Positions 1 through 6,898 of a stretch of 7,565 nt of DNA are shown here, one piece after another. Every line of letters begins with the position of its first letter. Position 1 is the first letter of the stretch. Under the pieces are notes generated by a model, which saw nothing but the letters and a program-made list of their open reading frames with translations, ran no database searches and was not told where the DNA came from. Position numbers and translations under genes: made by a program. Source of the stretch: Candidatus Aminicenantota bacterium (lineage in GTDB: Bacteria > Acidobacteriota > Aminicenantia > Aminicenantales > Aminicenantaceae); contig JAFGNQ010000076.1 in the NCBI GenBank assembly GCA_016926925.1, positions 1 through 7,565 on the forward strand, given 5' to 3'.

Positions 1-1321
1 CGACATATTCAAACTCTTGCCGAAGACGAACTGCGGTGACTGCGGAGTGCCAACCTGCATGGCCTTCGCCATGAAGTTAGCCCAAAAAAAGGCGGAGCTC
101 AGCCAATGTCCTCATGCTTCCGAGGAGGCCAAGGCGACACTGGGCGCGGCCAGTGAACCGCCGATTCGACTCGTCAAGATCGGGGGCTCCAATGCTCTGG
201 AAGTGGGGGGGGAAACCGTGCTTTTCCGGCACGAAAAAACATTTTTTCATCAGACCGGAATAGCCATAGAACTGAAAACCTCTGATGGAACCGAAGTCAA
301 CCTTGAAAAAATCAACGAACTTGCGGGCCTCACCATCGAACGCGTGGGGGAGAAACTCAGCACAAACCTGTTTTTCATCACCTGCGACTCGGATGATACA
401 GAGGTGTTTTTAGCCACCGTTAAAGCTGTAAAAAGCAATTCGAACAAGGGCGTCATTCTCGACTGTCCCGATGAAGAGATCCTGAAAGAAGCTCTGGAAA
501 TCGTCAAAGACGACCGGCCTGCAGTGCTTCTTAGAAAGGCTCCTTCCGAGAATATTCTCGGGTTGACAAAACCCTACGAAGCAAGTCTCATCCTGACTGC
601 CCGGTCCTTCGAGGAACTTGAGGCGCAGACAGCGGCGGCCAAGGCTGCCGGCGTGAACAACCTGATTATGAACCTGGAATCCGAGAATATCGGAGCAACA
701 CTCCAGAACAACACGATCCTGAGACGGAGCGCACTGAAAAAGAGCTTCAAGCCTTTCGGATATCCGCTTTTTGCCTATATAGACGGTGCAAACAAATATG
801 ACGTACTGGCAACTGCATCCGTGCAGACCTGCAAATACGGCTCGATCATCGTTTTGCCTGAATACGACAAAGCCCTGTTGTACACTCTCTTCACTCTCCG
901 TCAAAACATCTTCACCGACCCACAAAAACCGATCCAAGTCGATCCAAAGGTCTATCCTATCGGTGAGCCAACGCCCGAATCTCCCGTGTTTGTCACCACC
1001 AACTTTTCTCTCACATATTTCATGGTTTCCGGCGAGATAGAAAATTCCGGAATATCGGCGCATCTTGTGATTGCCGATACGGAAGGGCAGTCGGTTTTGA
1101 CCGCCTGGGCTGCGGGTAAGTTTGTCGGGGAGAAAATCGCTAAATTCATCAAAGAGATCAAGCTCGAAGAGCAGGTTCACACAAGAAAAATCGTGATCCC
1201 AGGTCTCGTCGCTCAGATAAGCGGCGATCTAGAGGAAAACTTGCCGGGATGGGAAGTTATCGTGGGCTGTCAGGAAGCCTCGGATATCGCCTCATTCATC
1301 AAAAACGTCAAATTGACATGA
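1..1321 (+). CDS. acsC: Corrinoid/iron-sulfur protein large (gamma) subunit, 5' partial
   Basis: This is the large subunit of the corrinoid/iron-sulfur protein, a cytoplasmic carrier that accepts a methyl group from methyltetrahydrofolate on a cobamide and delivers it to acetyl-CoA synthase. An N-terminal [4Fe-4S] motif is visible: Cys-x2-Cys-x4-Cys-x16-Cys in LPKTNCGDCGVPTC and the following SQC (about nt 32-109). A TIM-barrel region follows (RLVKIGGSNALEVGGE onward), then the C-terminal corrinoid-binding segment with the family signature DTEGQSVLTAWAAGKF (about nt 1076-1123). The frame is open to the left edge. The first full codon is nt 2, and DIFKLLPKTNC matches the usual family N-terminus, so the TTG at nt 17 is internal and only about 5-10 codons are missing. 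The small subunit gene (acsD) and acetyl-CoA synthase are not in the window and may lie upstream. The stop is one base before the next gene. Identification is firm at family level; the archaeal homologue is CdhE. Confidence 0.95.
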   Translation, partial: DIFKLLPKTNCGDCGVPTCMAFAMKLAQKKAELSQCPHASEEAKATLGAASEPPIRLVKIGGSNALEVGGETVLFRHEKTFFHQTGIAIELKTSDGTEVNLEKINELAGLTIERVGEKLSTNLFFITCDSDDTEVFLATVKAVKSNSNKGVILDCPDEEILKEALEIVKDDRPAVLLRKAPSENILGLTKPYEASLILTARSFEELEAQTAAAKAAGVNNLIMNLESENIGATLQNNTILRRSALKKSFKPFGYPLFAYIDGANKYDVLATASVQTCKYGSIIVLPEYDKALLYTLFTLRQNIFTDPQKPIQVDPKVYPIGEPTPESPVFVTTNFSLTYFMVSGEIENSGISAHLVIADTEGQSVLTAWAAGKFVGEKIAKFIKEIKLEEQVHTRKIVIPGLVAQISGDLEENLPGWEVIVGCQEASDIASFIKNVKLT

Positions 1322-1322
1322 A

Positions 1323-3242
1323 ATGAAAACATACAGGATCACGTTTCTTCCCTTCGACATATCGGTCGATGTCCAAGCCGGGACGAAAATCTGGGACGCC
1401 ATCAAATCGGAAAATCTGCCCCTCAAAGCTTCCTGTGGCGGCGAAGGGATCTGCGGAGACTGTATCGTACAGATCCTCGCAGGCTGCACCGTTACGAAGC
1501 CATCAGCCGCTCTTCCGAACCGCCTCATAAGGCAGGGCTACGCACTGGCCTGCCAGACTGAAGTCAACGATAACCTCATTGTTCAATTGCCTCAATTTCA
1601 AGAGCTCATGATCAAGAGCGTTGTCGGCTCGGAATACCTTGAGGAACAGAAAGACTGTATATCCGGCTTTTTCGAACACGACCCTATCCTCAAATCCCTG
1701 ACACTCTCTCTCCCCGCTCCCACTCTCGAAGATAACTACAGCGACCTCAAACGGTTGGAAAAACAATTTTGCACAGACACAGGCAAAGCCAATCCACACT
1801 TCGCCTATTCGGTAATGAGAAAACTTGCAAGGACAGCCCGGGAAGAAGATGGGCATGTTCGCATCACCTACTTCGATGGTCCTTGCCAAGCGGCGATCGT
1901 GGATATCGCGCCTGCATCCGGAAGAGAGGCCGTCTATGGAATGGCCTGTGACGTAGGGACCACCACAGTCGCACTCTATCTTGTCGATATGAAGGATGGG
2001 CATATCGTGGGAACAGCCTCCAGTCTCAACCAGCAAATCAAATGCGGCGAGGACATCATAGCACGCATCAACTATGCCCAAAAACCGCGGCACCTCGAAG
2101 AACTTCAGCATCTCATCGCCCTTACCATCAACAATCTTATCGAAAGAGTGCTGAATAAATCCGGAATTTCTTCCGGTGATGTCTACTACGGAAGCTTTGC
2201 CGGAAACACAACCATGATCCATCTTCTCTTGGGACTGGAGCCCAACTATATTAGAGAAGAGCCATATGTCCCGACTTTCAACCGGGTTCCCATGCTTCAG
2301 GCGAAAGAACTTGGGTTCAGCATGAATCAGGAAGCCCAGATCAGTTGTTCACCCTCGGTCGGAAGCTACGTGGGTGGAGACATAACGGCCGGGGTGCTCT
2401 GCACTCCGATGCTCAAGGACACAAAAAAAACATCGCTCTTCATCGATGCCGGCACCAACGGGGAAATCGTTGTCGGGAACAAAGAGTGGCTCATGACCTG
2501 CGCCTGCTCGGCCGGTCCCGCATTCGAAGGCGGTGGAATCAAATGCGGAATGCCGGCTACGGCCGGAGCCATAGAGCAGTTCTCAATAAAAAGAGGCGGG
2601 GAGGTCAGCTACAAAAGCATCGATCGAGTCAAGCCCAAAGGGCTTTGCGGCTCGGGTCTGGTTGATCTCATCGCAGAACTGTTCGTCCATGGATACATCG
2701 ACCGCTACGGAAAATTCAGAGAAGAGGCGCTAATGGAGAGGATTTACCGGAGCGAAAACGGACCGGCTTTTCTTATCGAGGAGGCAAAAAATACTTTTTG
2801 GGGGAAAGACATCGTCATCACCGAGAGGGATATATCCAACCTCATCCGAACCAAAGGGGCGATTTTTTCCGCATGTTCCCTGCTCCTCAAAAACGTCGGC
2901 CTCCGCTTCGCAGATATCGATTCTCTCTTCATAGCCGGAGGATTCGGCAAGCACCTGGATGTCGAAAACGCGGTGAGAATAGGTCTTCTTCCCGACCTGA
3001 GCCGAAACAAGTTCCACTATATCGGCAACAGTTCCCTCTCGGGTGCCTATCTGATTCTCATATCCGAGAAAAACAAATATATCGTGAACGAAATCGCCGA
3101 CAAGATGACGTACGTCGAGTTGAATACAGAGCCGAAATACATGAACGAGTTCACGGGATCGCTGTTTTTGCCGCATACGGACATGGACCTTTTTCCGTCC
3201 GTAAAGAAAATATTCACTAATATAAATAAAAACACTATTTGA
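1323..3242 (+). CDS. acsV: RACo-type reductive activator of corrinoid proteins ([2Fe-2S] plus ASKHA ATPase)
   Basis: This ATP-dependent activator returns inactive Co(II) corrinoid protein to the methyl-accepting Co(I) state. The N-terminal [2Fe-2S] ferredoxin domain has Cys38, Cys44, Cys47 and Cys77 (SCGGEGICGDC, then LACQ). A linker and middle region (about 95-200) precede a C-terminal ASKHA actin-like ATPase domain. That domain has a phosphate-1 motif DVGTTTVALYLVD at about 210, a second DAGTNGEI at about 375, glycine-rich segments (GGGIKCGMPATAGA; GLCGSGLVDL) and an adenosine-type motif IAGGFGKH at about 537. The length of 639 residues fits RACo (about 630). It lacks the C-terminal ferredoxin cysteines of methanogen RamA. 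The start ATG lies one base after the acsC stop with no clear Shine-Dalgarno site, which points to translational coupling. Next to acsC, the likely client is the corrinoid/iron-sulfur protein. Activation of another corrinoid methyltransferase cannot be excluded. Confidence 0.9.
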   Translation: MKTYRITFLPFDISVDVQAGTKIWDAIKSENLPLKASCGGEGICGDCIVQILAGCTVTKPSAALPNRLIRQGYALACQTEVNDNLIVQLPQFQELMIKSVVGSEYLEEQKDCISGFFEHDPILKSLTLSLPAPTLEDNYSDLKRLEKQFCTDTGKANPHFAYSVMRKLARTAREEDGHVRITYFDGPCQAAIVDIAPASGREAVYGMACDVGTTTVALYLVDMKDGHIVGTASSLNQQIKCGEDIIARINYAQKPRHLEELQHLIALTINNLIERVLNKSGISSGDVYYGSFAGNTTMIHLLLGLEPNYIREEPYVPTFNRVPMLQAKELGFSMNQEAQISCSPSVGSYVGGDITAGVLCTPMLKDTKKTSLFIDAGTNGEIVVGNKEWLMTCACSAGPAFEGGGIKCGMPATAGAIEQFSIKRGGEVSYKSIDRVKPKGLCGSGLVDLIAELFVHGYIDRYGKFREEALMERIYRSENGPAFLIEEAKNTFWGKDIVITERDISNLIRTKGAIFSACSLLLKNVGLRFADIDSLFIAGGFGKHLDVENAVRIGLLPDLSRNKFHYIGNSSLSGAYLILISEKNKYIVNEIADKMTYVELNTEPKYMNEFTGSLFLPHTDMDLFPSVKKIFTNINKNTI

Positions 3243-3255
3243 TAAAATATTCTCA

Positions 3256-3264
3256 AGGGAGGAG
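3256..3264 (+). promoter_or_regulatory. Strong Shine-Dalgarno site of the homocysteine methyltransferase gene
   Basis: The purine block AAGGGAGGAG sits just before AAA-ATG and is close to a full match to the 16S rRNA anti-Shine-Dalgarno sequence. It fixes the start at nt 3268. It contrasts with acsV upstream, which has no evident site, and with the transporter downstream, which has a weak one. Independent and efficient translation of this cistron is therefore likely. Confidence 0.75.
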
Positions 3265-3267
3265 AAA

Positions 3268-4149
3268 ATGAGTGAAGCGATTCTCGATGCCATCCGCAAA
3301 GGAGTTCTGCTTTTGGATGGAGGCTTTGGCACCGAACTGATAGCACGAGGATTTCCACAAGGAGGATGCCCGGAAACATGGAATATGGAAAAGCCGGAAG
3401 TGGTCAAAGAAATCCATTTGAACTATTTCAAAGCGGGGGCTGATGCCGTACTGACCAACAGTTTCGGCGGAAGCAAAATCAAGCTCGAATCCTATCATGT
3501 CGGAGAAAAATGCTATGAATTGAACAAAACAGCAGCCAGGATCGCCCGCGAAGTCAAACCGGAAGGAAAATTCGTGGGAGGGAGTATGGGACCGACCGGG
3601 AAATTCCTCAAGCCGACAGGAGAGTATGAAGAAGATCAATTCGTAGATGCCTATGCAGAGCAAGCTAGAGGTTTGAGCGACGGCGGAGTGGATTTCCTTC
3701 TTATCGAAACCCAGTATGACTTGAAAGAAGCGCTCTGCGCTCTGAAAGCGGCGAGGAGCGTATCCAAAAAGCCCGTATTTGTCACCGTGACCTTTAACAA
3801 AGGACCCAAGGGCTACTTCACCATCATGGGTAACAGCGCGGCACAGGTCGTTCAGGAACTGGAAAAAGAGGGCGTTCCCGTAGTGGGGACGAACTGCACT
3901 CTCAACAGTGAAGAGATGGTCGACCTGATCAAAATCATGCGAGAAGCGACGTCTCTTCCTATCATCGCTCAGGCCAATGCCGGAAAGCCATCGCTCTCGG
4001 ACGAGGGAGAAGTCTCTTACGCCCAAGGGCTCGAGGATTATCTGAAATTCATCCCCAAAATGGTCGAAAACGGCGCCAATATTATCGGCGGATGCTGCGG
4101 CACAAATCCGGAATACATTCAACGCATGGCCGCACTCCTGAAAAAATGA
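3268..4149 (+). CDS. Stand-alone homocysteine S-methyltransferase domain protein (MetH N-domain/BHMT-like)
   Basis: This 293-residue protein is a single homocysteine-binding TIM barrel of the family (Pfam S-methyl_trans) that includes the first domain of MetH and betaine-homocysteine methyltransferase. These enzymes use a zinc-bound homocysteine thiolate to take a methyl group. Visible signatures are LLLDGGFGTEL (residues 14-24), TNSFGGSKIKL, GGSMGPTGKFLKP, and the three zinc-ligand cysteines Cys210 (GTNC) and Cys276-Cys277 (GGCCGT). No folate, cobalamin-binding or SAM-reactivation domain follows, so the methyl donor must be another protein or a small molecule. It is the third gene of the run after acsC and acsV, which suggests a corrinoid-bound methyl donor, perhaps the corrinoid/iron-sulfur protein itself or a separate MetH-like cobalamin protein. 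That is inference. A betaine- or S-methylmethionine-dependent enzyme is an alternative. No specific gene symbol is assigned. Confidence 0.88.
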   Translation: MSEAILDAIRKGVLLLDGGFGTELIARGFPQGGCPETWNMEKPEVVKEIHLNYFKAGADAVLTNSFGGSKIKLESYHVGEKCYELNKTAARIAREVKPEGKFVGGSMGPTGKFLKPTGEYEEDQFVDAYAEQARGLSDGGVDFLLIETQYDLKEALCALKAARSVSKKPVFVTVTFNKGPKGYFTIMGNSAAQVVQELEKEGVPVVGTNCTLNSEEMVDLIKIMREATSLPIIAQANAGKPSLSDEGEVSYAQGLEDYLKFIPKMVENGANIIGGCCGTNPEYIQRMAALLKK

Positions 4150-4166
4150 CCTGATTTTTCTAGAAT
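4138..4166 (+). promoter_or_regulatory. Candidate sigma70-type promoter for the transporter gene
   Basis: CTGAAA (nt 4138-4143, 4 of 6 to TTGACA) and TAGAAT (nt 4161-4166, 5 of 6 to TATAAT) are separated by 17 bases. They overlap the end of the methyltransferase gene. A start point near nt 4173 would give a leader of about 60 bases. The rest of the 85-base gap holds only a 7-base inverted repeat (ATCCGAA at 4170, TTCGGAT at 4206), with no T-tract and no recognised riboswitch. The match may be chance; the transporter could equally be read from the upstream operon. Confidence 0.25.
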
Positions 4167-4234
4167 AATATCCGAACAAGCGCATTTCAGGCAGATGGAT
4201 TTGCCTTCGGATTTGAAAGATATATCAGAAAAGC

Positions 4235-5611
4235 ATGATGATTGAAGAAAACAAACCGAAATATCGAGAAGCATGGGCCAGTCGTCTCGGTTTCATCCTT
4301 GCCGCCGCCGGCTGGAGCATCGGCTTAGGAAATATCGTTCGATTCCCGTATACCGTGGGAAAATACGGAGGCGGGGCCTTTCTCCTCCTTTATCTCATCT
4401 GCCTGGTATTCATTGCCATCCCCTTGTTCACCATTGAATTCAGCCTCGGCCGGGCATCACAAAGCAGCATCACTACGGGTTTCAGGACACTCTCTCCAAA
4501 AAGGCCCTGGTGGCTCGGTGGACTGATCGGAATCCTGGGCAATATTTTCATTTTCTCTTACTACACGATGGTTATCGGTTGGGTTTTCGCTTATCTTTTC
4601 AAAGCCATAAAAGGTCAATATGCGGGCATGTCCGCCGCTCAAATCAACGCCCTCTTCGACAAATTCTCCCAGGACAGCGGACAGGTCTTTGCCTGGCAGC
4701 TTCTGGTTTACTTAGTCTTAGGTGTCATCGTCTCCAGAGGCTTGGTGAGAGGCATCGAAGCCTTCAGTAAGATCGCTATGCCCGTCCTGTTTCTCATGCT
4801 CATCGCTTTGGGGATCTATGCACTGACCCTTCCGGGGGCAATGGATGGGCTCTCATTTTACCTGAAGCCTGACTTCTCCAAAATCAACGGAGAGGCCGTT
4901 ATCGCCGCCCTGGGTCAGGTCTTTTTCTCCATCGGTGTCGGCTTCGGCGCAACCTGGGTCTATGGGAGCTATCTCAGCAAAAAAGCCAACATCCCCGGAG
5001 ATTCGGTCCGTATCGCCTTCATGGATACAGCCGGGGCTTTTTTGGCCGGTCTGATCATATTTCCCGCCGCATTCGCTTTCGGGGTGAATCCCGATGCCGG
5101 TTTCCAGCTCATATTCGTCACCTTACCCAATGTTTTCGGAAAAATGCCCGGAGGTTCCGTCTTCGGCGCGCTCTTTTTCTTTCTTGTATCGATAGCAGCT
5201 CTCACATCGGCGATCGCCCACACCGAATGCGTATCGAGCTGGATTATGGATGAGTTCAAATGGGACAGGTTGCGCTCACGAAAAAAAACAACCTGGCTCG
5301 TTCTGTTCGGTTGTTTCCTCCTTGGGATACCCAGCGTTCTCTCGTTCGGCCCGCTGAGCGGCACGAAAATCTTCGGGTTGAGTTTCTTCGACCTTATCGA
5401 TTATGTCTCGGTCAACGTTTTCCTGGTTCTGGCGGGATTATTCCTGGCCGTTTATGTAGGCTGGTCGATGGGCATCAAAAAATTCACGGCCATCGCCAAC
5501 GAGGGAGCCAAACGCTTGAGAATCAAACCCTACTGGGGTTTCCTCATCAAATACATCATCCCGGTCGTCATCCTGCTTCTCTTCCTGATGAAGATATTCG
5601 GCCGGGAATGA
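4235..5611 (+). CDS. Sodium:neurotransmitter symporter (SNF/NSS) family amino-acid transporter
   Basis: This is a 458-residue inner-membrane protein of the LeuT/MhsT family, which imports amino acids with sodium. About 11 hydrophobic helices can be read, with TM1 near residues 17-43 and TM11 near 433-454, so there are 11 segments as in MhsT-type members rather than the 12 of LeuT. Conserved features include the unwound TM1 segment ending IGLGNIVRFPY (29-39), KYGGGAF, a TM3 tyrosine near 110, TM6 GQVFFSIGVGFGA (227-239) and the TM8 sodium-site segment AALTSA (321-326). TM1 has Trp27 where LeuT has the small polar Asn21 (alignment by eye), which may alter the substrate pocket. The start is the first of two adjacent ATGs; an in-frame stop at 4214 rules out an earlier start, and the ribosome site (AGAAAAG) is weak. 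The substrate is unknown. Proximity to a methionine-forming enzyme makes a MetP-like methionine or alanine importer possible, but unproven. Confidence 0.92.
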   Translation: MMIEENKPKYREAWASRLGFILAAAGWSIGLGNIVRFPYTVGKYGGGAFLLLYLICLVFIAIPLFTIEFSLGRASQSSITTGFRTLSPKRPWWLGGLIGILGNIFIFSYYTMVIGWVFAYLFKAIKGQYAGMSAAQINALFDKFSQDSGQVFAWQLLVYLVLGVIVSRGLVRGIEAFSKIAMPVLFLMLIALGIYALTLPGAMDGLSFYLKPDFSKINGEAVIAALGQVFFSIGVGFGATWVYGSYLSKKANIPGDSVRIAFMDTAGAFLAGLIIFPAAFAFGVNPDAGFQLIFVTLPNVFGKMPGGSVFGALFFFLVSIAALTSAIAHTECVSSWIMDEFKWDRLRSRKKTTWLVLFGCFLLGIPSVLSFGPLSGTKIFGLSFFDLIDYVSVNVFLVLAGLFLAVYVGWSMGIKKFTAIANEGAKRLRIKPYWGFLIKYIIPVVILLLFLMKIFGRE

Positions 5612-5614
5612 TTT

Positions 5615-6898
5615 CTATCCCAGCCCGATCAAATGATCGAGCCTTTTCCGGATGGCAGCCTCATGCCCGAAAAGGCCTTCGGCATGGGCGATGGATGCCG
5701 CGACAGGGCCAATTTTTCGAAATCCTTCTTGATCGACCTTGAGAATCGTCTGGATTTTTACAAAATCTTTAACGCTCAAGCCTCCGGTATACCGGGCAGC
5801 GGCATTTGTAGGCAAGATATGGTTCAAACCGCTGCTGTAATCTCCAAGCGTTTCCGAGGCGTATTCTCCGACAAACAGAGTTCCATAATTCCTCAAATGA
5901 GGCAAGAAATCTTCCGGATTGCTCACGCAGAGCTGGAGGTGTTCGGGGGCCTTTCGATTCGCGATATCCACGGCTTCCTCTGCATGATCGAACACAACGA
6001 CAACACCGTTCTTCTGCAGTGACTGCCGGGCCGTCTTTGCGGTTTTCAATGCTTGCAACTGCACATCCATCTCCTTCATCACATCATCGGCAAATCTTTC
6101 AGAGTCCGAAAGAAGCACCGGCCTGGCCTCTATGTCATGCTCGGCTTGAGCTATCAAATCAGCCGCCACATAACTGGGGTTGGCGGTTTTGTCAGCAATA
6201 ATCAGGATTTCCGTAGGCCCGGCAATAAAATCCACCCCTACCCGGCCGTAAACCAGTTTCTTGGCTGCGTTCACGTAGATATTTCCAGGACCGACGATCT
6301 TATGAACCGGTTTCACACTCTGTGTTCCGTAGGCCATGGCGGCAACAGCCTGTGCACCCCCTAAACGGTAAACTTCTTCGATATCGGCAACAGCCGCCGC
6401 CGCAAGAATTCCGGGCGCGATCTCTCCGTTATCCGAGGGAGGCGAAAAGAGGGCGATCTCTTTCACCCCGGCGACCCGGGCCGGTACAGCCCCCATGAGA
6501 ACAGACGAAACGAGCGGGTATCTTCCTCCGGGAACATAGACACCGACCCTCTCAACAGGAACGATTTTTTGTCCGGCGATGATTCCCCGATCCATCTCGA
6601 TCTCAAAGTCCTGAAGTTTGTCGAATTGCTTTTGAGCGAATTTTTCAATGCGGGAGGCCGCCGCTTCCAGGCATTCAACGAGCTCTTGACTCGATGTTTC
6701 TCTGGCTTGCGAAATCTCCCGGGCTGGCACCAGAAACGATGCGATATCGACGCCGTCAAACTTGCGCGTGTACTCTTTCAAAGCCATATCTCCCCGGATT
6801 TTGACATCAGTGATGATTTGACAGACGACTTTTACATCCTCCACTTCGTGAACAGCGAAAAACGACGAATCCAACTCGGAAGATCTCAGCCTCCTCAT
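5615..6898 (-). CDS. hisD: Histidinol dehydrogenase
   Basis: HisD is a cytoplasmic, zinc-dependent, NAD-linked dimer that oxidises L-histidinol via histidinal to L-histidine, the last two steps of histidine synthesis. The 427 residues match the family length of about 430. Predicted zinc ligands are Gln251 and His254 (AQAEHD), Asp353 (LGDYSSG) and His412 (FGHEAA). The spacing agrees with Gln259, His262, Asp360 and His419 of the E. coli enzyme. The catalytic pair is Glu319-His320 (KAPEHLQL). Other family signatures are YRLGGAQAVAAMAYGT, KIVGPGNIYV and FIAGPTEIL. The nucleotide-side loop reads VPGGRYPLVSS where the common form is closer to VPGGxAxYPSS. A GGRYP loop also recalls HpsN-type sulfopropanediol dehydrogenases, but AEHD and the overlap with hisIE favour HisD. 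The start ATG overlaps the hisIE stop (ATGA), with AGGAAGGG four bases upstream. Its stop lies three bases from the converging transporter stop. Confidence 0.95.
   Translation of the reverse strand: MRRLRSSELDSSFFAVHEVEDVKVVCQIITDVKIRGDMALKEYTRKFDGVDIASFLVPAREISQARETSSQELVECLEAAASRIEKFAQKQFDKLQDFEIEMDRGIIAGQKIVPVERVGVYVPGGRYPLVSSVLMGAVPARVAGVKEIALFSPPSDNGEIAPGILAAAAVADIEEVYRLGGAQAVAAMAYGTQSVKPVHKIVGPGNIYVNAAKKLVYGRVGVDFIAGPTEILIIADKTANPSYVAADLIAQAEHDIEARPVLLSDSERFADDVMKEMDVQLQALKTAKTARQSLQKNGVVVVFDHAEEAVDIANRKAPEHLQLCVSNPEDFLPHLRNYGTLFVGEYASETLGDYSSGLNHILPTNAAARYTGGLSVKDFVKIQTILKVDQEGFRKIGPVAASIAHAEGLFGHEAAIRKRLDHLIGLG

Noticed and set aside
17..19. TTG as the start codon of acsC
   Set aside because: The frame is open upstream and encodes DIFKL, which continues the usual family N-terminus before PKTNCGDCG. 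The gene is simply cut by the window edge.
205..212. Run of eight G in acsC as a phase-variable slippage site
   Set aside because: It encodes part of EVGGE in an intact conserved frame, and a core metabolic gene is an unlikely target for switching. Runs of eight A near 2423 and 5281 are likewise in intact frames.
410..1180. A 256-codon open frame on the minus strand inside acsC, and similar long antisense frames inside acsV and the methyltransferase (1503-2222, 2730-3407, 3253-4185)
   Set aside because: They lie wholly or mostly opposite well-supported genes, their translations show no family motif, and they look like by-products of codon bias.
4170..4212. Terminator or riboswitch in the gap before the transporter
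   Set aside because: Only a 7-base inverted repeat with a long loop is present, with no T-tract. No SAM, glycine or cobalamin riboswitch core was recognised.
5602..5628. Shared bidirectional terminator between the transporter and hisD
   Set aside because: The best pairing is about four base pairs (GGGA with TCCC) around a 10-base loop, with no T-tract on either side.
5615..6898. HpsN-type sulfopropanediol dehydrogenase in place of HisD
   Set aside because: The gene overlaps hisIE by four bases, and the AEHD motif and overall signatures fit HisD better than HpsN.
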